A DNA stretch of 64,000 nucleotides from Sphingomonas lutea. Its GTDB lineage: Bacteria; Pseudomonadota; Alphaproteobacteria; Sphingomonadales; Sphingomonadaceae. The stretch spans positions 2,190,501 through 2,254,500 of the forward strand of contig NZ_CP060718.1 of the NCBI RefSeq assembly GCF_014396785.1, read 5' to 3'. The stretch's first letter is position 1. Each line of letters opens with the position of its first letter. The notes below the pieces were generated by a model. The model did not search any database. It worked only from the letters and a program-made list of their open reading frames with translations, and was not told where the DNA came from. Made by a program: the position numbers and the translations under genes. This document shows, piece by piece, positions 1-8,409 of the stretch.

Positions 1-385
1 AACCGATGTAGTCGATGCCGCCGTGGCGGTAGAAAGTCTTGTCCTCCGCCGACAGGAAGGCGTTCAGCAGCAGCGGCGGATATTCGTCATAATCAAGCTC
101 GACCCGCCGCTCGCGTGCGAACGTCTGGATCGGCGTCCCGTCATAGCCGCGAACGTTGGTCGGCAACGGCGGCTGATAAGCCAACAGCTTCTCAGACGAC
201 GGCAGTCCGCTCGCGAAATAGAGCCAAACGACGGCGAACAACGTGAACAGGCCAAGACCGGTCCACGTCCCGCGGCGGACCCATTTTCGCTGCCACAGCG
301 GGGCGAACCGATCGCGCACCCTCGCGTTGAAGGCGACCAGATCGGGGAGCGGCAGGGCAGGAACGTTGAGACGCGCGAGCTTCAT
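1..385 (-). CDS. mrcA: Penicillin-binding protein 1A, N-terminal part (runs off the window)
   Basis: These are the first 128 codons of a class A penicillin-binding protein, the bifunctional glycosyltransferase/transpeptidase that polymerises and cross-links peptidoglycan in the periplasm. A basic cytoplasmic segment of about 40 residues precedes one membrane anchor (about residues 41-58). A glycosyltransferase-51 motif follows at residues 111-120 (LSAEDKTFYR), and its Glu114 is the expected catalytic acid. The ATG start is well defined because an in-frame TAG lies five codons upstream. The gene follows amiC on the same strand after 46 bases, so a cell-wall synthesis and hydrolysis operon is likely. 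The catalytic remainder lies outside the window, so whether it is intact cannot be judged. Confidence 0.9.
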   Translation of the reverse strand, partial: MKLARLNVPALPLPDLVAFNARVRDRFAPLWQRKWVRRGTWTGLGLFTLFAVVWLYFASGLPSSEKLLAYQPPLPTNVRGYDGTPIQTFARERRVELDYDEYPPLLLNAFLSAEDKTFYRHGGIDYIG

Positions 386-431
386 CAAGCGCCTGCTCTA
401 GCCCTTTCGTCCCGCCGCTGGAAGTTGCGAA

Positions 432-1346
432 TTAGCGTTTGAGGCGCGACGCAACGTCGGCTTCGACCGCTTGGGCGAGCGCCTGCACGATCGCGCTGCG
501 ATGCTCGGCCGAGCGCAGCAGCAGTTCGTCATCGGCATTGCTGATATAGCCGGCCTCGAACAGGACGGCGGGCGTATCGGCGCGCTTGAGGACGTGGAAG
601 GCGGCGAAGCGATGCGGGTCGGGTCGAAGCTCGAATTGGCCGGCCGAGCGTTTGACCAGCCGTCCCGCGAAGGCCGCCGACCTTTGCATTTCCGACCGCA
701 TGGCAAGGTCGGCAAGGATCGCGCGCACCGACCCGTCGGCTTGGCCAACAAGCTGCATCGCGCCATCGCCATTTGCATTTTGCGCCGCGGAAAGCCGGGC
801 AGCCTCTGCATCGGACGCGACGTCGGACAGGGAATAGACGGTTGCGCCGCGGGCCAGCGGATTGGGCGCGCTATCGGCGTGGATCGACAGGAACAGACTG
901 GCGCCGAGGCGGCGCGCGACGGCCGTTCGTTCCTCAAGGGTCAAATAGCGGTCGTCTTCCCGGGTCAGGGCCACGCGCACGCGGCCGCGTTCGACCAGCC
1001 GGTCGCGCAATTCCGTGGCCAGCTGCAACGTCAATGCCTTTTCGTGCACCGCGCCGGAAACGCTCACGGCACCGGGGTCGCGTCCGCCATGTCCAGCGTC
1101 GATGACGATGATCGGCCGTCCCGCGGCATTCGCACCGCCATAGATGCGATTGGTGACGGCGGCGGGAACGTCGAGCGTCAGGCTGGCCTGACTCGCTTCG
1201 CCAAGGACGGGAGACAAGGCGCCACCGCGACCCGCAAGAGCAAGGGCCAGCGCAGCGATTGCCGCGACGCCCAGGCCGATCCCGGCCAGCGTCCGTCTGT
1301 CCCCCAACCCCGTCACTCTATCGGCCCGCCAACCCGTTGAACACAA
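432..1346 (-). CDS. amiC: N-acetylmuramoyl-L-alanine amidase (Amidase_3 family)
   Basis: This 304-residue exported zinc amidase cleaves the bond between N-acetylmuramic acid and the stem peptide, usually for daughter-cell separation. A hydrophobic segment at about residues 21-40 acts as signal or anchor. The Amidase_3 domain starts near residue 78 with VIDAGHGGRDPGA. The expected zinc ligands and catalytic acid are visible: His86, Glu102, His156 (in SIHADS) and Glu264 (in LFEAGYISN). It lacks the long N-terminal AMIN domain of some AmiC proteins, so it could also be called a generic Amidase_3 enzyme. It lies directly upstream of the PBP1A gene and is divergent from rne. Confidence 0.9.
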   Translation of the reverse strand: MCSTGWRADRVTGLGDRRTLAGIGLGVAAIAALALALAGRGGALSPVLGEASQASLTLDVPAAVTNRIYGGANAAGRPIIVIDAGHGGRDPGAVSVSGAVHEKALTLQLATELRDRLVERGRVRVALTREDDRYLTLEERTAVARRLGASLFLSIHADSAPNPLARGATVYSLSDVASDAEAARLSAAQNANGDGAMQLVGQADGSVRAILADLAMRSEMQRSAAFAGRLVKRSAGQFELRPDPHRFAAFHVLKRADTPAVLFEAGYISNADDELLLRSAEHRSAIVQALAQAVEADVASRLKR

Positions 1347-1719
1347 AGCATAGTATCACGCGCAAAAGGTTAAGGTGAAATTATCCATGTTTTCCGCAGA
1401 TTCGGCACCCCGCCGCAGTTGCGGGACATGTGTCGCGGTGCTACTTCATTGCGTCCCCGGCCCCTGCCGGGTTTCCACGCCGCGGCCCGGATCGGCGCGC
1501 GGCTTCACGAGGTTGACGCTCGCATGACGCCACAGAACGCCCTTCGTCCGCTCTTCGCAGAAGCGGCGAACGCGTTCCGCGCCCACAGGGACGCGATGGT
1601 CCAGCGAGCAGAGGCGCTTTCCGTAAATCCCGCCACCGATGCCGGCCACGTGCCGGCGCGGACGGCATCACATATCGCGCGGCAGCGACACGTTCCGCAG
1701 CCGCGCCGGAGAATTTTCA
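1347..1719. other. Divergent intergenic region and likely long rne leader
   Basis: This 373-base gap separates amiC (minus) from rne (plus). I see no convincing gene in it; the short open frames are GC-driven. It holds an AT-richer patch at about 1345-1390, where promoters may lie, then GC-rich stretches able to form several hairpins. RNase E genes of proteobacteria commonly have a long 5' untranslated region through which the enzyme controls its own mRNA, so part of this stretch probably serves as that leader. That is inference, and no transcript start can be fixed from sequence. Confidence 0.5.
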
Positions 1720-4176
1720 ATGTCCATGCGCATGCTGATCGACGCGCGCCACCCGGAGGAAACCCGGGTCGCCGTGGTCAAGGGAAACCGGATTGAGGAG
1801 TTTGACTTCGAATCCGCTGAGCACAAGCAGCTCAAAGGGAATATCTATCTCGCCAAGGTAACCAGGGTCGAACCGTCGCTGCAGGCGGCCTTCATCGACT
1901 ATGGTGGAAATCGTCACGGCTTCCTTGCCTTCAGCGAAATCCATCCGGATTATTACCAGATCCCCAAGGCCGACCGTGAAGCCTTGCTTCGCGAAGAGGC
2001 CGAGCATGCCGCCGAGGAAGAGCGGCTGCGCGCGGAGATCGATGCCGCCCATTATGACGACGAGGACGATGCGAACGGCGATGAACTCGCCGGCGACGAA
2101 TCCGTCGGTGAGGATGGTGACTCGACGACCGAGGCCGGCACATCGTCGAGCCGATCGCCGGTCGACGAAGCCGCCGCCGATGAGCTCCGCCGCAAGCGCC
2201 AGGAACTGCGCCGCCGTTATAAGATCCAGGACGTCATCCAGCGCCGCCAGGTGCTGCTGGTCCAGGTCGTCAAGGAAGAGCGCGGGAACAAGGGCGCGGC
2301 ACTGACGACCTATTTGTCGCTCGCCGGCCGCTATTGCGTGCTGATGCCCAACACCAGCCACGGCGGCGGCATTTCGCGCAAGATTTCCAATGGCGCCGAC
2401 CGCAAGCGGCTGAAGTCGATCATGTCGGACTTGAAGCTGCCCTCGACCATGGGGCTGATCGTCCGCACCGCGGGCCTGCAGCGCACCAAGACCGAGATCA
2501 AGCGCGACTTCGACTATCTCGCCCGCCTGTGGGACGAGATCCGCGAGCGCACGCTGACCAGCGTCGCACCGGCCTTGATCTACCGCGACAGCGACCTCAT
2601 CAAGCGCGCCATCCGCGACCTCTATCATCGCGAGATCGACGAAGTGCTGGTCGAGGGCGAGGACGGCTACAAGGCGGCGCGCGGCTTCATGAAGCTGCTG
2701 ATGCCGAGCCACGTTCGCCGAGTGCAATTGCACAGCGAAACCACGCCCCTGTTCCAGCGCCACGGCGTCGAAGATCAGCTTTCCGCCATGTACCAGCCGA
2801 TCGTCCAACTGAAATCGGGCGGCTATCTGGTGATCAATCCGACCGAGGCGCTGGTATCGATCGACATCAACTCGGGCCGGTCGACGCGCGAGCACAATAT
2901 CGAACAGACCGCGTTCAACACCAACCTTGAGGCCGCGCAGGAAATCTCGCGCCAACTCAGGCTGCGCGACATGGCCGGGCTCGTCGTCATCGACTTCATC
3001 GACATGGAACAGAATAGCCATGTCCGTAAGGTCGAGAAGGCGATGAAGGAGGCGCTCAAGAACGATCGCGCGCGCATCCAGGTTGGCCGCATCTCCAGCT
3101 TCGGCCTGATGGAAATGAGCCGCCAGCGCCTGCGCACCGGCGTGCTCGAAGCCTCGACCAAGCCGTGCGCGCATTGCGAGGGCACCGGCCTGATGCGCAC
3201 TGCCGCCTCGGCGGGCCTGTCGGCCCTGCGCATGATCGAAGACGAAGCGACGCGCGGTCGCGGCGACAAGATCCTGCTCCGCGCCGGCCGCGAAGCCGCG
3301 GTCTATGTGCTCAACAAGAAGCGCGCCGAGCTGGCCGAGATCGAGCAGCGCTACGGCGTGTCAATCGATGTCGCGATCGACGAAAGCTTCGAGGGCGCGC
3401 GCATGGCGGTCGAAAGCTCGGGCCCGCGCCCGCAGCCGATGCCGCGCAGGGAGATGGTCGCCGCCCCCGAGCCGGAAGAGCTCGAGGTCGATGAGATCGA
3501 GGAGGAGGACGAAGAGGAATCCGAAGCCGCCGAGCGTGCCGAGGGCGAAGACAGCGAAAGCGACCGCCAGGGTCGCCGCCGCCGTCGCCGTCGCCGTGGT
3601 GGACGCGGGCGCTCGCGCCGGGACGGCGACGGCCCGCGCGTCGATGACCAGGCCCCGGCCGAATTTGCCGAGGACGGCGGGCAGCCGGCCGCAGCCCCCG
3701 AGCCTGCGGCCACTCCTGAAGCGGACGCGGCGCCTGCGCCGAAGAGCGGCGACCGCCGCCGCCGCCGCTCGCGCAAGCCGGCTGCGACCAGCGAAGGCGC
3801 GGTCGAGCCCGACAGCTCGCCGATGGTCGAACGGCCGATCGATGCCGAGCCCGCGATCGCGGACACTGCGCCCGCCGAGGAAGCCGCTCCGGAGAAGCCG
3901 AAACGCCGGCGGTCGAAGAAAGTCGAGGCTATCGTTGAAGCGCCCGTCGAGCCAGCGCCCCCACCCGCGCCCGAGCCTGCGGTCGCCGACGCTGAGCCCG
4001 CACCGGCCAAACCCGCGCGCAAGCGCCGCACCAAGGCCGCTGTCAAGGATGCGGCACCTGCGGAGCCGACCGCAACAGAGCCGGTCGCCGTTCCCGCCGC
4101 CGCCAACAATGATTCGGCGTCCGACGAGATCGATGGCGAACCGCGCCGCGGCTGGTGGCAGCGAACCTTCGGCTAG
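1720..4176 (+). CDS. rne: Ribonuclease E/G family endoribonuclease
   Basis: This 818-residue endoribonuclease starts mRNA decay and matures rRNA and tRNA, normally as scaffold of a degradosome at the membrane. ATG 1720 is chosen because GGAG sits eight bases upstream and MSMRMLIDARHPEETRV matches the family N-terminus. The S1 domain (from about residue 37) is split by an acidic insertion (about residues 90-170), as in other alphaproteobacteria. DNase I-like catalytic segments are SIDINSGRSTR (near residue 380) and GLVVIDFIDM (near 423). The zinc-link PCAHCEGTG lies near residue 483. The last 230 or so residues are disordered, rich in Arg, Glu, Ala and Pro, and probably bind RNA and degradosome partners. 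Confidence 0.95.
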   Translation: MSMRMLIDARHPEETRVAVVKGNRIEEFDFESAEHKQLKGNIYLAKVTRVEPSLQAAFIDYGGNRHGFLAFSEIHPDYYQIPKADREALLREEAEHAAEEERLRAEIDAAHYDDEDDANGDELAGDESVGEDGDSTTEAGTSSSRSPVDEAAADELRRKRQELRRRYKIQDVIQRRQVLLVQVVKEERGNKGAALTTYLSLAGRYCVLMPNTSHGGGISRKISNGADRKRLKSIMSDLKLPSTMGLIVRTAGLQRTKTEIKRDFDYLARLWDEIRERTLTSVAPALIYRDSDLIKRAIRDLYHREIDEVLVEGEDGYKAARGFMKLLMPSHVRRVQLHSETTPLFQRHGVEDQLSAMYQPIVQLKSGGYLVINPTEALVSIDINSGRSTREHNIEQTAFNTNLEAAQEISRQLRLRDMAGLVVIDFIDMEQNSHVRKVEKAMKEALKNDRARIQVGRISSFGLMEMSRQRLRTGVLEASTKPCAHCEGTGLMRTAASAGLSALRMIEDEATRGRGDKILLRAGREAAVYVLNKKRAELAEIEQRYGVSIDVAIDESFEGARMAVESSGPRPQPMPRREMVAAPEPEELEVDEIEEEDEEESEAAERAEGEDSESDRQGRRRRRRRRGGRGRSRRDGDGPRVDDQAPAEFAEDGGQPAAAPEPAATPEADAAPAPKSGDRRRRRSRKPAATSEGAVEPDSSPMVERPIDAEPAIADTAPAEEAAPEKPKRRRSKKVEAIVEAPVEPAPPPAPEPAVADAEPAPAKPARKRRTKAAVKDAAPAEPTATEPVAVPAAANNDSASDEIDGEPRRGWWQRTFG

Positions 4177-4235
4177 AGCAACGCGGGAGCGATTTTCATC
4201 GCGCGTTCAGCCGATGGGATGGTAGACCGACCGCG

Positions 4236-5605
4236 ATGAAAGTTTTCCTTTCGCGCGGTGCGCGCCTCGTCATGGTCGCGCTCCTCCTCACCGTTGCGGC
4301 CGTTCGTCCCGCGGCGGCGCAATCCGCGCTGCGCGATGCCGAAACCGAAAAGCTGTTCGAGGATCTGGGGCGGCCGCTGATTACTGCGGCCGGCCTCGAC
4401 CCCAAGTCCACCAAGATCGTGTTGCTCAACGACCCGGAGATCAACGCCTTCGTCGCCACCGGGCAGACCGTCTATCTCCATTCGGGAATGCTGACCGCGT
4501 CGGACAATGTGAACCAGGTCCAAGGCGTCGTCGCGCACGAGCTGGGCCACGTTGCCGGCGGCCACTCGATCCGCATTCAGGACGGCATGAAGCAGGCCAC
4601 GGGCGTGACCATTGCAACGATGGTGCTGGGCGCGCTGGCAATGGCCGCTGGCGCGGGCGAAGCCGGCATGGGCATCATGGCCGCGGGTCAGCAGGCCGCG
4701 CTTGGCAGCTTTCTGTCGTTCAGCCGCGCGCAGGAAACCGCGACCGACAGCGCCGGGGCCAAGTATCTCTCGACCGCGGGCATAAGCGGCAAGGGCAGCC
4801 TGGAATTCTTCAACAAGCTGCAGACGCAGGAATACCGCATCGGGGTCTATGCCAAGGACAGCTATTCGCGCACCCACCCCTTGTCCCGCGATCGCATCAC
4901 CTCGCTAGAGGCGATCTATCGCAAGGATCCGGCGTGGAACAAGCCGTCCGACCCGACCTCGAAGCGCGCTTCCAGCGCGTGAAGGCGAAGCTCATCGGCT
5001 TTGTCCAGCCGAGCGAGGCGGTGAAGAAGTATCCGGAATCCAACAAGAGCATTCCGGCGCATTACGCACGCGCATATGCTTATCACGTCAGCGGTTATCC
5101 CGATAAAGCGCTGGCGGAGGCGGACGCGCTGCTCGCGCTCGTGCCCAACGATCCTTATTTCCTCGAACTCAAGGGTCAGGTGCTGCTTGAAAGCGGCAGG
5201 CCCAAGGATGCGCTCCCGCCCCTGCGCGCGGCGACGGAAAAGTCCGCCGACAACCCGCTCATCGCCTCGATGCTCGGCCATGCGCTGGTCGCGACGGAGG
5301 ACCGCAAGAATTTCGCCGAAGCCAAGCAGGTGCTGAAAACCGCAGTGACTCGCGATAATCAGAACCCGTTCGCCTGGTACCAGCTGGGTATCATCTATGA
5401 CCGCGAAGGCGACATTGCCCGCGCCGCGCTGGCCACGGCGGAACGCAGCAACCTTGAAGACAAGCCCAAGCTCGCGCTGGCCAGCGCGGAGATGGCGATG
5501 AAGGGTATTCCGCAAGGCTCGCCCGACTGGCTTCGCGCGCAGGATATCGCCATGGTGTCGCGCGCCGAGCTCAAGAAGAACAAGAACAAGGAAGATCGGA
5601 AATAG
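4236..5605 (+). pseudogene. M48 metalloprotease with TPR repeats (BepA-like), interrupted by a frameshift
   Basis: As one reading this would be a 456-residue exported zinc protease that guards outer-membrane protein assembly, like BepA/YfgC. The first frame (4236-4982) has a signal peptide ending near PAAAQS, the zinc motif HELGH followed by GGHS, and the third-ligand region QETATDSAGAKYL. It then runs into TSKRASSA and a stop. The second frame (to 5605) continues as DLEARFQRVKAKLIGF and carries TPR-like helices with KYPES, YARAYAYHVSGYPDKAL and GRPKDALPPLRAA. One added base at the CCC run 4952-4954 joins the frames as D-P-D-L-E-A-R-F. It may be a sequencing error, in which case the gene is intact. 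The DsbA-like gene follows with a one-base overlap. Confidence 0.85.
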
Positions 5606-6323
5606 TGGACGAGACCAAAGCGGCGCCGCCTCCTGGGGGGAAATTGGGAGCGGCGATCGCAGGCGGCGTAATCGGCGCGCTCCTCGTCGCTGCCGCGCTC
5701 ATCTTCATCGCCCCGCAATTCCTGAGCAGCCGGATCGTGCGCGAAGGCCTGTTGTCCGAACCGCAGATCCTGTCCGACGCTGCCGACGCCTTGCGCGACC
5801 AGCAGTTCGCTCCGGTGATCAACGCCCAGCGCGCGGCGATCGAAACGCCCTTCGCCAGCTCGTGGAAGGGCGCTTCCAAGCCGGACGTCACGATCGTCGA
5901 ATTCTACGATTACGCCTGCCCCTATTGCAAAGCGAGCAACCCCCACGTCGACCGCCTGATCGCCGAGGATAAAGGCCTGCGCATCGTCTATCGCGAATTG
6001 CCGATCCTCGGTCCCAACAGCCTGACCGCGGCGCGCCTGGCGCTGACCGCCTCGAAGCAGGGCCGCTTCATGCAATTCCACGATGCTTTGTGGGCGGCGG
6101 GACGGCCTTCCCCGAGACCCTGGCCAGGGCCGCGGAAGCCTCGGGCATCCGTCCGGTGGCGCAGGAAGACCCGGCGATCGAGGCCGAGCTGCGCAAGAAT
6201 TTCAAGATCGCCGGCGAACTCGGCGCGACCGGCACCCCGGTGTTCATCGTCGGCAACCGCGTGATGAACGGCGCGGTGGGGTATGAGGCGCTGAAGAAGG
6301 CGGTCGAGGACGCCAGAAGCTAG
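5605..6323 (+). pseudogene. DsbA-family thiol:disulfide oxidoreductase, interrupted by a frameshift
   Basis: This is a membrane-anchored periplasmic thioredoxin-fold protein, about 239 residues if the frame is mended. A single transmembrane segment lies at about residues 14-37. The active site is CPYC within DYACPYCKASN, and the substrate-binding cis-Pro loop is GATGTPVF near the end. The GTG start overlaps the stop of the M48 gene by one base, so the two are coupled. Near 6107-6112 the reading passes from WAAGRP to FPETLARAAEASG in another frame. One extra C in the GGCCTTCCCC stretch would repair it. As written, the first frame ends at 6264 and lacks the C-terminal third including the cis-Pro loop. 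Confidence 0.82.
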
Positions 6324-6349
6324 CGGTCAGGCCGTTTCCTTTCATCCCG

Positions 6350-6444
6350 CTCATCCTGAGTAGGAACGGAGCGTAGCGAAGGCCCGTATCGAAGGACGCA
6401 CCACGGTCCTTCGATACGCCGCTGACGCCGCTACTCAGGATGAG
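6350..6444. repeat. Palindromic repeat, family B copy 1
   Basis: The arms CTCATCCTGAGTAG and CTACTCAGGATGAG flank an inner inverted pair around TCGAAGGAC and GTCCTTCGA, so the whole unit can form a long hairpin. It lies between the convergent DsbA-like and ftsJ genes and probably acts as a bidirectional terminator. Its right arm supplies the last codons and the TAG stop of ftsJ. Related copies lie near 19.9, 21.7, 29.6, 49.1 and 57.5 kb. Confidence 0.85.
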
Positions 6445-7111
6445 TCGTGTTGGGTGTGGGATCGGCGTATGGTCGTTCGCCCTTGAACCCCTGCGCGACG
6501 ACATACCACTCGCTCGACCCCTTCCGGCTCGCGGGAGGCTTGGCGTGCTTCACGGTGGTGAAGTGCCGCTTCATCGCCGCCACCAGCTGGTTGTCGGCGC
6601 CGCCCGCGAGCACCTTGGCGACATAAGCCCCGCCCGGCTTCAGCACCTCGACCGCGAAGTCCAGCCCGGCCTCGACCAATCCCATCGTCCGCAAATGGTC
6701 GGTCTGCTGATGTCCCACGGTGTTCGCCGCCATGTCCGACAACACCAAATCCGCCGGGCCGCCAAGCGCGTCCTTGAGCCGCTGCGGCGCGGCTTCGTCC
6801 ATGAAATCCATTTCGAGGATCGTGACGCCTTCGATCGGATCGGTCGGCAGCAGGTCGATGCCGACGATGCGTGCCTTGGGCGTCGTGCGGCGCACCACCT
6901 GGCTCCATCCGCCCGGCGCAATGCCGAGGTCGACTACCGCCCCGACGCCTTTCAGCAAACCGAACCGTTCGTCGAGTTCGACCAGCTTGTAGGCCGCGCG
7001 GCTGCGGTAATTCTCGGCCTTGGCGCGTTGGACATACGGATCGTTAAGCTGCCGTTCGAGCCAGCGCGTCGACGAAATCTTGCGGCCCCTGGCGGTTTTG
7101 ACCCGCTTCAC
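6431..7111 (-). CDS. rlmE: 23S rRNA 2'-O-ribose methyltransferase RlmE (FtsJ/RrmJ)
   Basis: This 226-residue SAM-dependent enzyme methylates the ribose of a uridine in the A-loop of 23S rRNA, a heat-shock linked modification. The K-D-K-E catalytic tetrad can be recognised in SRAAYKLVELDE, LSDMAANTVGH, YVAKVLAGGADN and SSEWYVVAQGFKG. The SAM loop is DLGIAPGGWSQV. The GTG start at 7111 overlaps the TGA of the upstream Ppx/GppA gene as GTGA, so translation is coupled. The final HPE residues and the stop codon are encoded by the arm of a palindromic repeat. Confidence 0.92.
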   Translation of the reverse strand: MKRVKTARGRKISSTRWLERQLNDPYVQRAKAENYRSRAAYKLVELDERFGLLKGVGAVVDLGIAPGGWSQVVRRTTPKARIVGIDLLPTDPIEGVTILEMDFMDEAAPQRLKDALGGPADLVLSDMAANTVGHQQTDHLRTMGLVEAGLDFAVEVLKPGGAYVAKVLAGGADNQLVAAMKRHFTTVKHAKPPASRKGSSEWYVVAQGFKGERPYADPTPNTTHPE

Positions 7112-8193
7112 AAGACCCAGCCGTCGCGTGCCATCAGCGAGCGCAATATGCCTTCGCGAATGCCGCGGTCGGCGACGCCGAGGTTCTTGGCCGGCCAGAT
7201 CTCCATGATCGCCTCGAGGATGGCGCAGCCCGCGACGACCAGGTCCGCGCGCTCGGAGCCGATGCACGGCAGCGTCGAGCGTTCCTCATAGTCCATGCCC
7301 GCGATCATCGTGCTGATCGACTGCATCGCCTCGATTGGCACGTGAAGGCCATCAACCGCGCGCCGGTCGTAGGACGGAAGCGCCAGATGGACGCTGGCGA
7401 GCGTTGTCACGGTGCCGCTGGTGCCGAGAAGACGTATCCCCTCTTTCTCTTCGGGCAGCATGGTGGCGAAGCGGGCAAAGGCATGGCGGGCGCGTTCGCG
7501 CATGCGGCCGTAGGCGGCAACCCGGTTCGGTCCCTCGATATGCTCGCGCCCTTCGCTTTCGGTGAGCGACACGACGCCCCACGGCGCGCTCCACCAGGCG
7601 CGGATGCGCGGCGTGCCGTCTTCCTGGTCGATCAGCACCAGTTCGGTCGATCCGCCGCCAATGTCGAAGATCAGCGCCGGGCCATCACCGGGCTCTAGCA
7701 ATTTGTGGCAGCCGAGAACCGCCAGCCGCGCTTCTTCCTGCGGCGGGATGATGTCGAGGACGATGCCCGTTTCATTGCGGACGCGGTCGGCGAACTTGTC
7801 CCCATTGGTAGCGCGGCGGCAGGCCTCGGTCGCGACCGAACGCGCGATCGACACATTGCGCCGGCGCAACTTGTCGGCGCAGACCGCGAGCGCGCCGACC
7901 GCGCGGTCCATCGCCTCTTCGGACAGCTCGCCAGACTGCGACAAACCCTCGCCCAAGCGGACGATGCGTGAAAATGCGTCGATGACGGTGAAGCCCTCGG
8001 CATTGGGGCGCGCGATCAATAGCCGGCAATTATTGGTGCCAAGATCGATCGCGCCATAGGTATGACGAGAGCTTTCGCGCCGCCGCGGCGGTCCTGCCGG
8101 CCTGCTGTCCCCCGGGTGACCGTGGACCAGAGCCGGCGCACTGGCCACACTCTGTGCCATGTCCCACGCCCGTTTCTGTCCTTCACCGCGCAT
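7108..8193 (-). CDS. Ppx/GppA family phosphatase (exopolyphosphatase type)
   Basis: This protein of up to 361 residues belongs to the actin-like ATPase superfamily that hydrolyses polyphosphate or the pentaphosphate alarmone pppGpp. The phosphate-binding segments are AIDLGTNNCRLLIA, the RIVRLGEG region, FDIGGGSTELVLI and LGTSGTVTTLA. It lacks the C-terminal HD extension of E. coli Ppx, like most alphaproteobacterial members. The first 45 or so residues are low-complexity, and the start could instead be the ATG at 8160 (MAQSVASAP); no clear ribosome site decides. It is coupled to rlmE by a GTGA overlap. Sequence alone does not tell whether polyphosphate or pppGpp is the substrate. Confidence 0.88.
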   Translation of the reverse strand: MRGEGQKRAWDMAQSVASAPALVHGHPGDSRPAGPPRRRESSRHTYGAIDLGTNNCRLLIARPNAEGFTVIDAFSRIVRLGEGLSQSGELSEEAMDRAVGALAVCADKLRRRNVSIARSVATEACRRATNGDKFADRVRNETGIVLDIIPPQEEARLAVLGCHKLLEPGDGPALIFDIGGGSTELVLIDQEDGTPRIRAWWSAPWGVVSLTESEGREHIEGPNRVAAYGRMRERARHAFARFATMLPEEKEGIRLLGTSGTVTTLASVHLALPSYDRRAVDGLHVPIEAMQSISTMIAGMDYEERSTLPCIGSERADLVVAGCAILEAIMEIWPAKNLGVADRGIREGILRSLMARDGWVL

Positions 8194-8272
8194 TTCACGC
8201 GGCTGACTTGACCGGGGTTAAATCACATTCGAGGGGTTAACTGCAAGGGCGAGGGCGGAATGGACCCCGGCG

Positions 8273-8301
8273 TTGACACGCCGGAAGCCGATTTCTATCT
8301 C
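8273..8301 (+). promoter_or_regulatory. Promoter of tRNA-Gln
   Basis: A consensus -35 TTGACA (8273-8278) and a -10-like TATCTC (8296-8301) are separated by exactly 17 bases. The tRNA begins 15 bases after the -10, as expected for a vegetative sigma promoter. Confidence 0.75.
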
Positions 8302-8315
8302 GCCCGCTCGCCGAT

Positions 8316-8389
8316 TGCCCCGTCGTCTAATGGTAAGACTACGGACTCTGACTCCGTCAATTGAGGTTCGAATCCTCACGGGGCATCCA
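8316..8389 (+). tRNA. tRNA-Gln (anticodon CTG), CCA encoded
   Basis: The cloverleaf can be drawn by eye. The acceptor stem pairs TGCCCCG with CGGGGCA, the anticodon stem ACGGA/TCCGT encloses the loop CTCTGAC, and the T-arm holds GGTTCGAATCC. The discriminator base is T and CCA is encoded at 8387-8389. The anticodon CTG reads CAG glutamine codons. Confidence 0.95.
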
Positions 8390-8409
8390 CGCGACCTCAA
8401 GCACTCGGG

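Noticed and set aside
1717..3174. Minus-strand open frame of 485 codons opposite rne
   Set aside because: The plus frame encodes a complete RNase E with all motifs; the opposite frame is a shadow.
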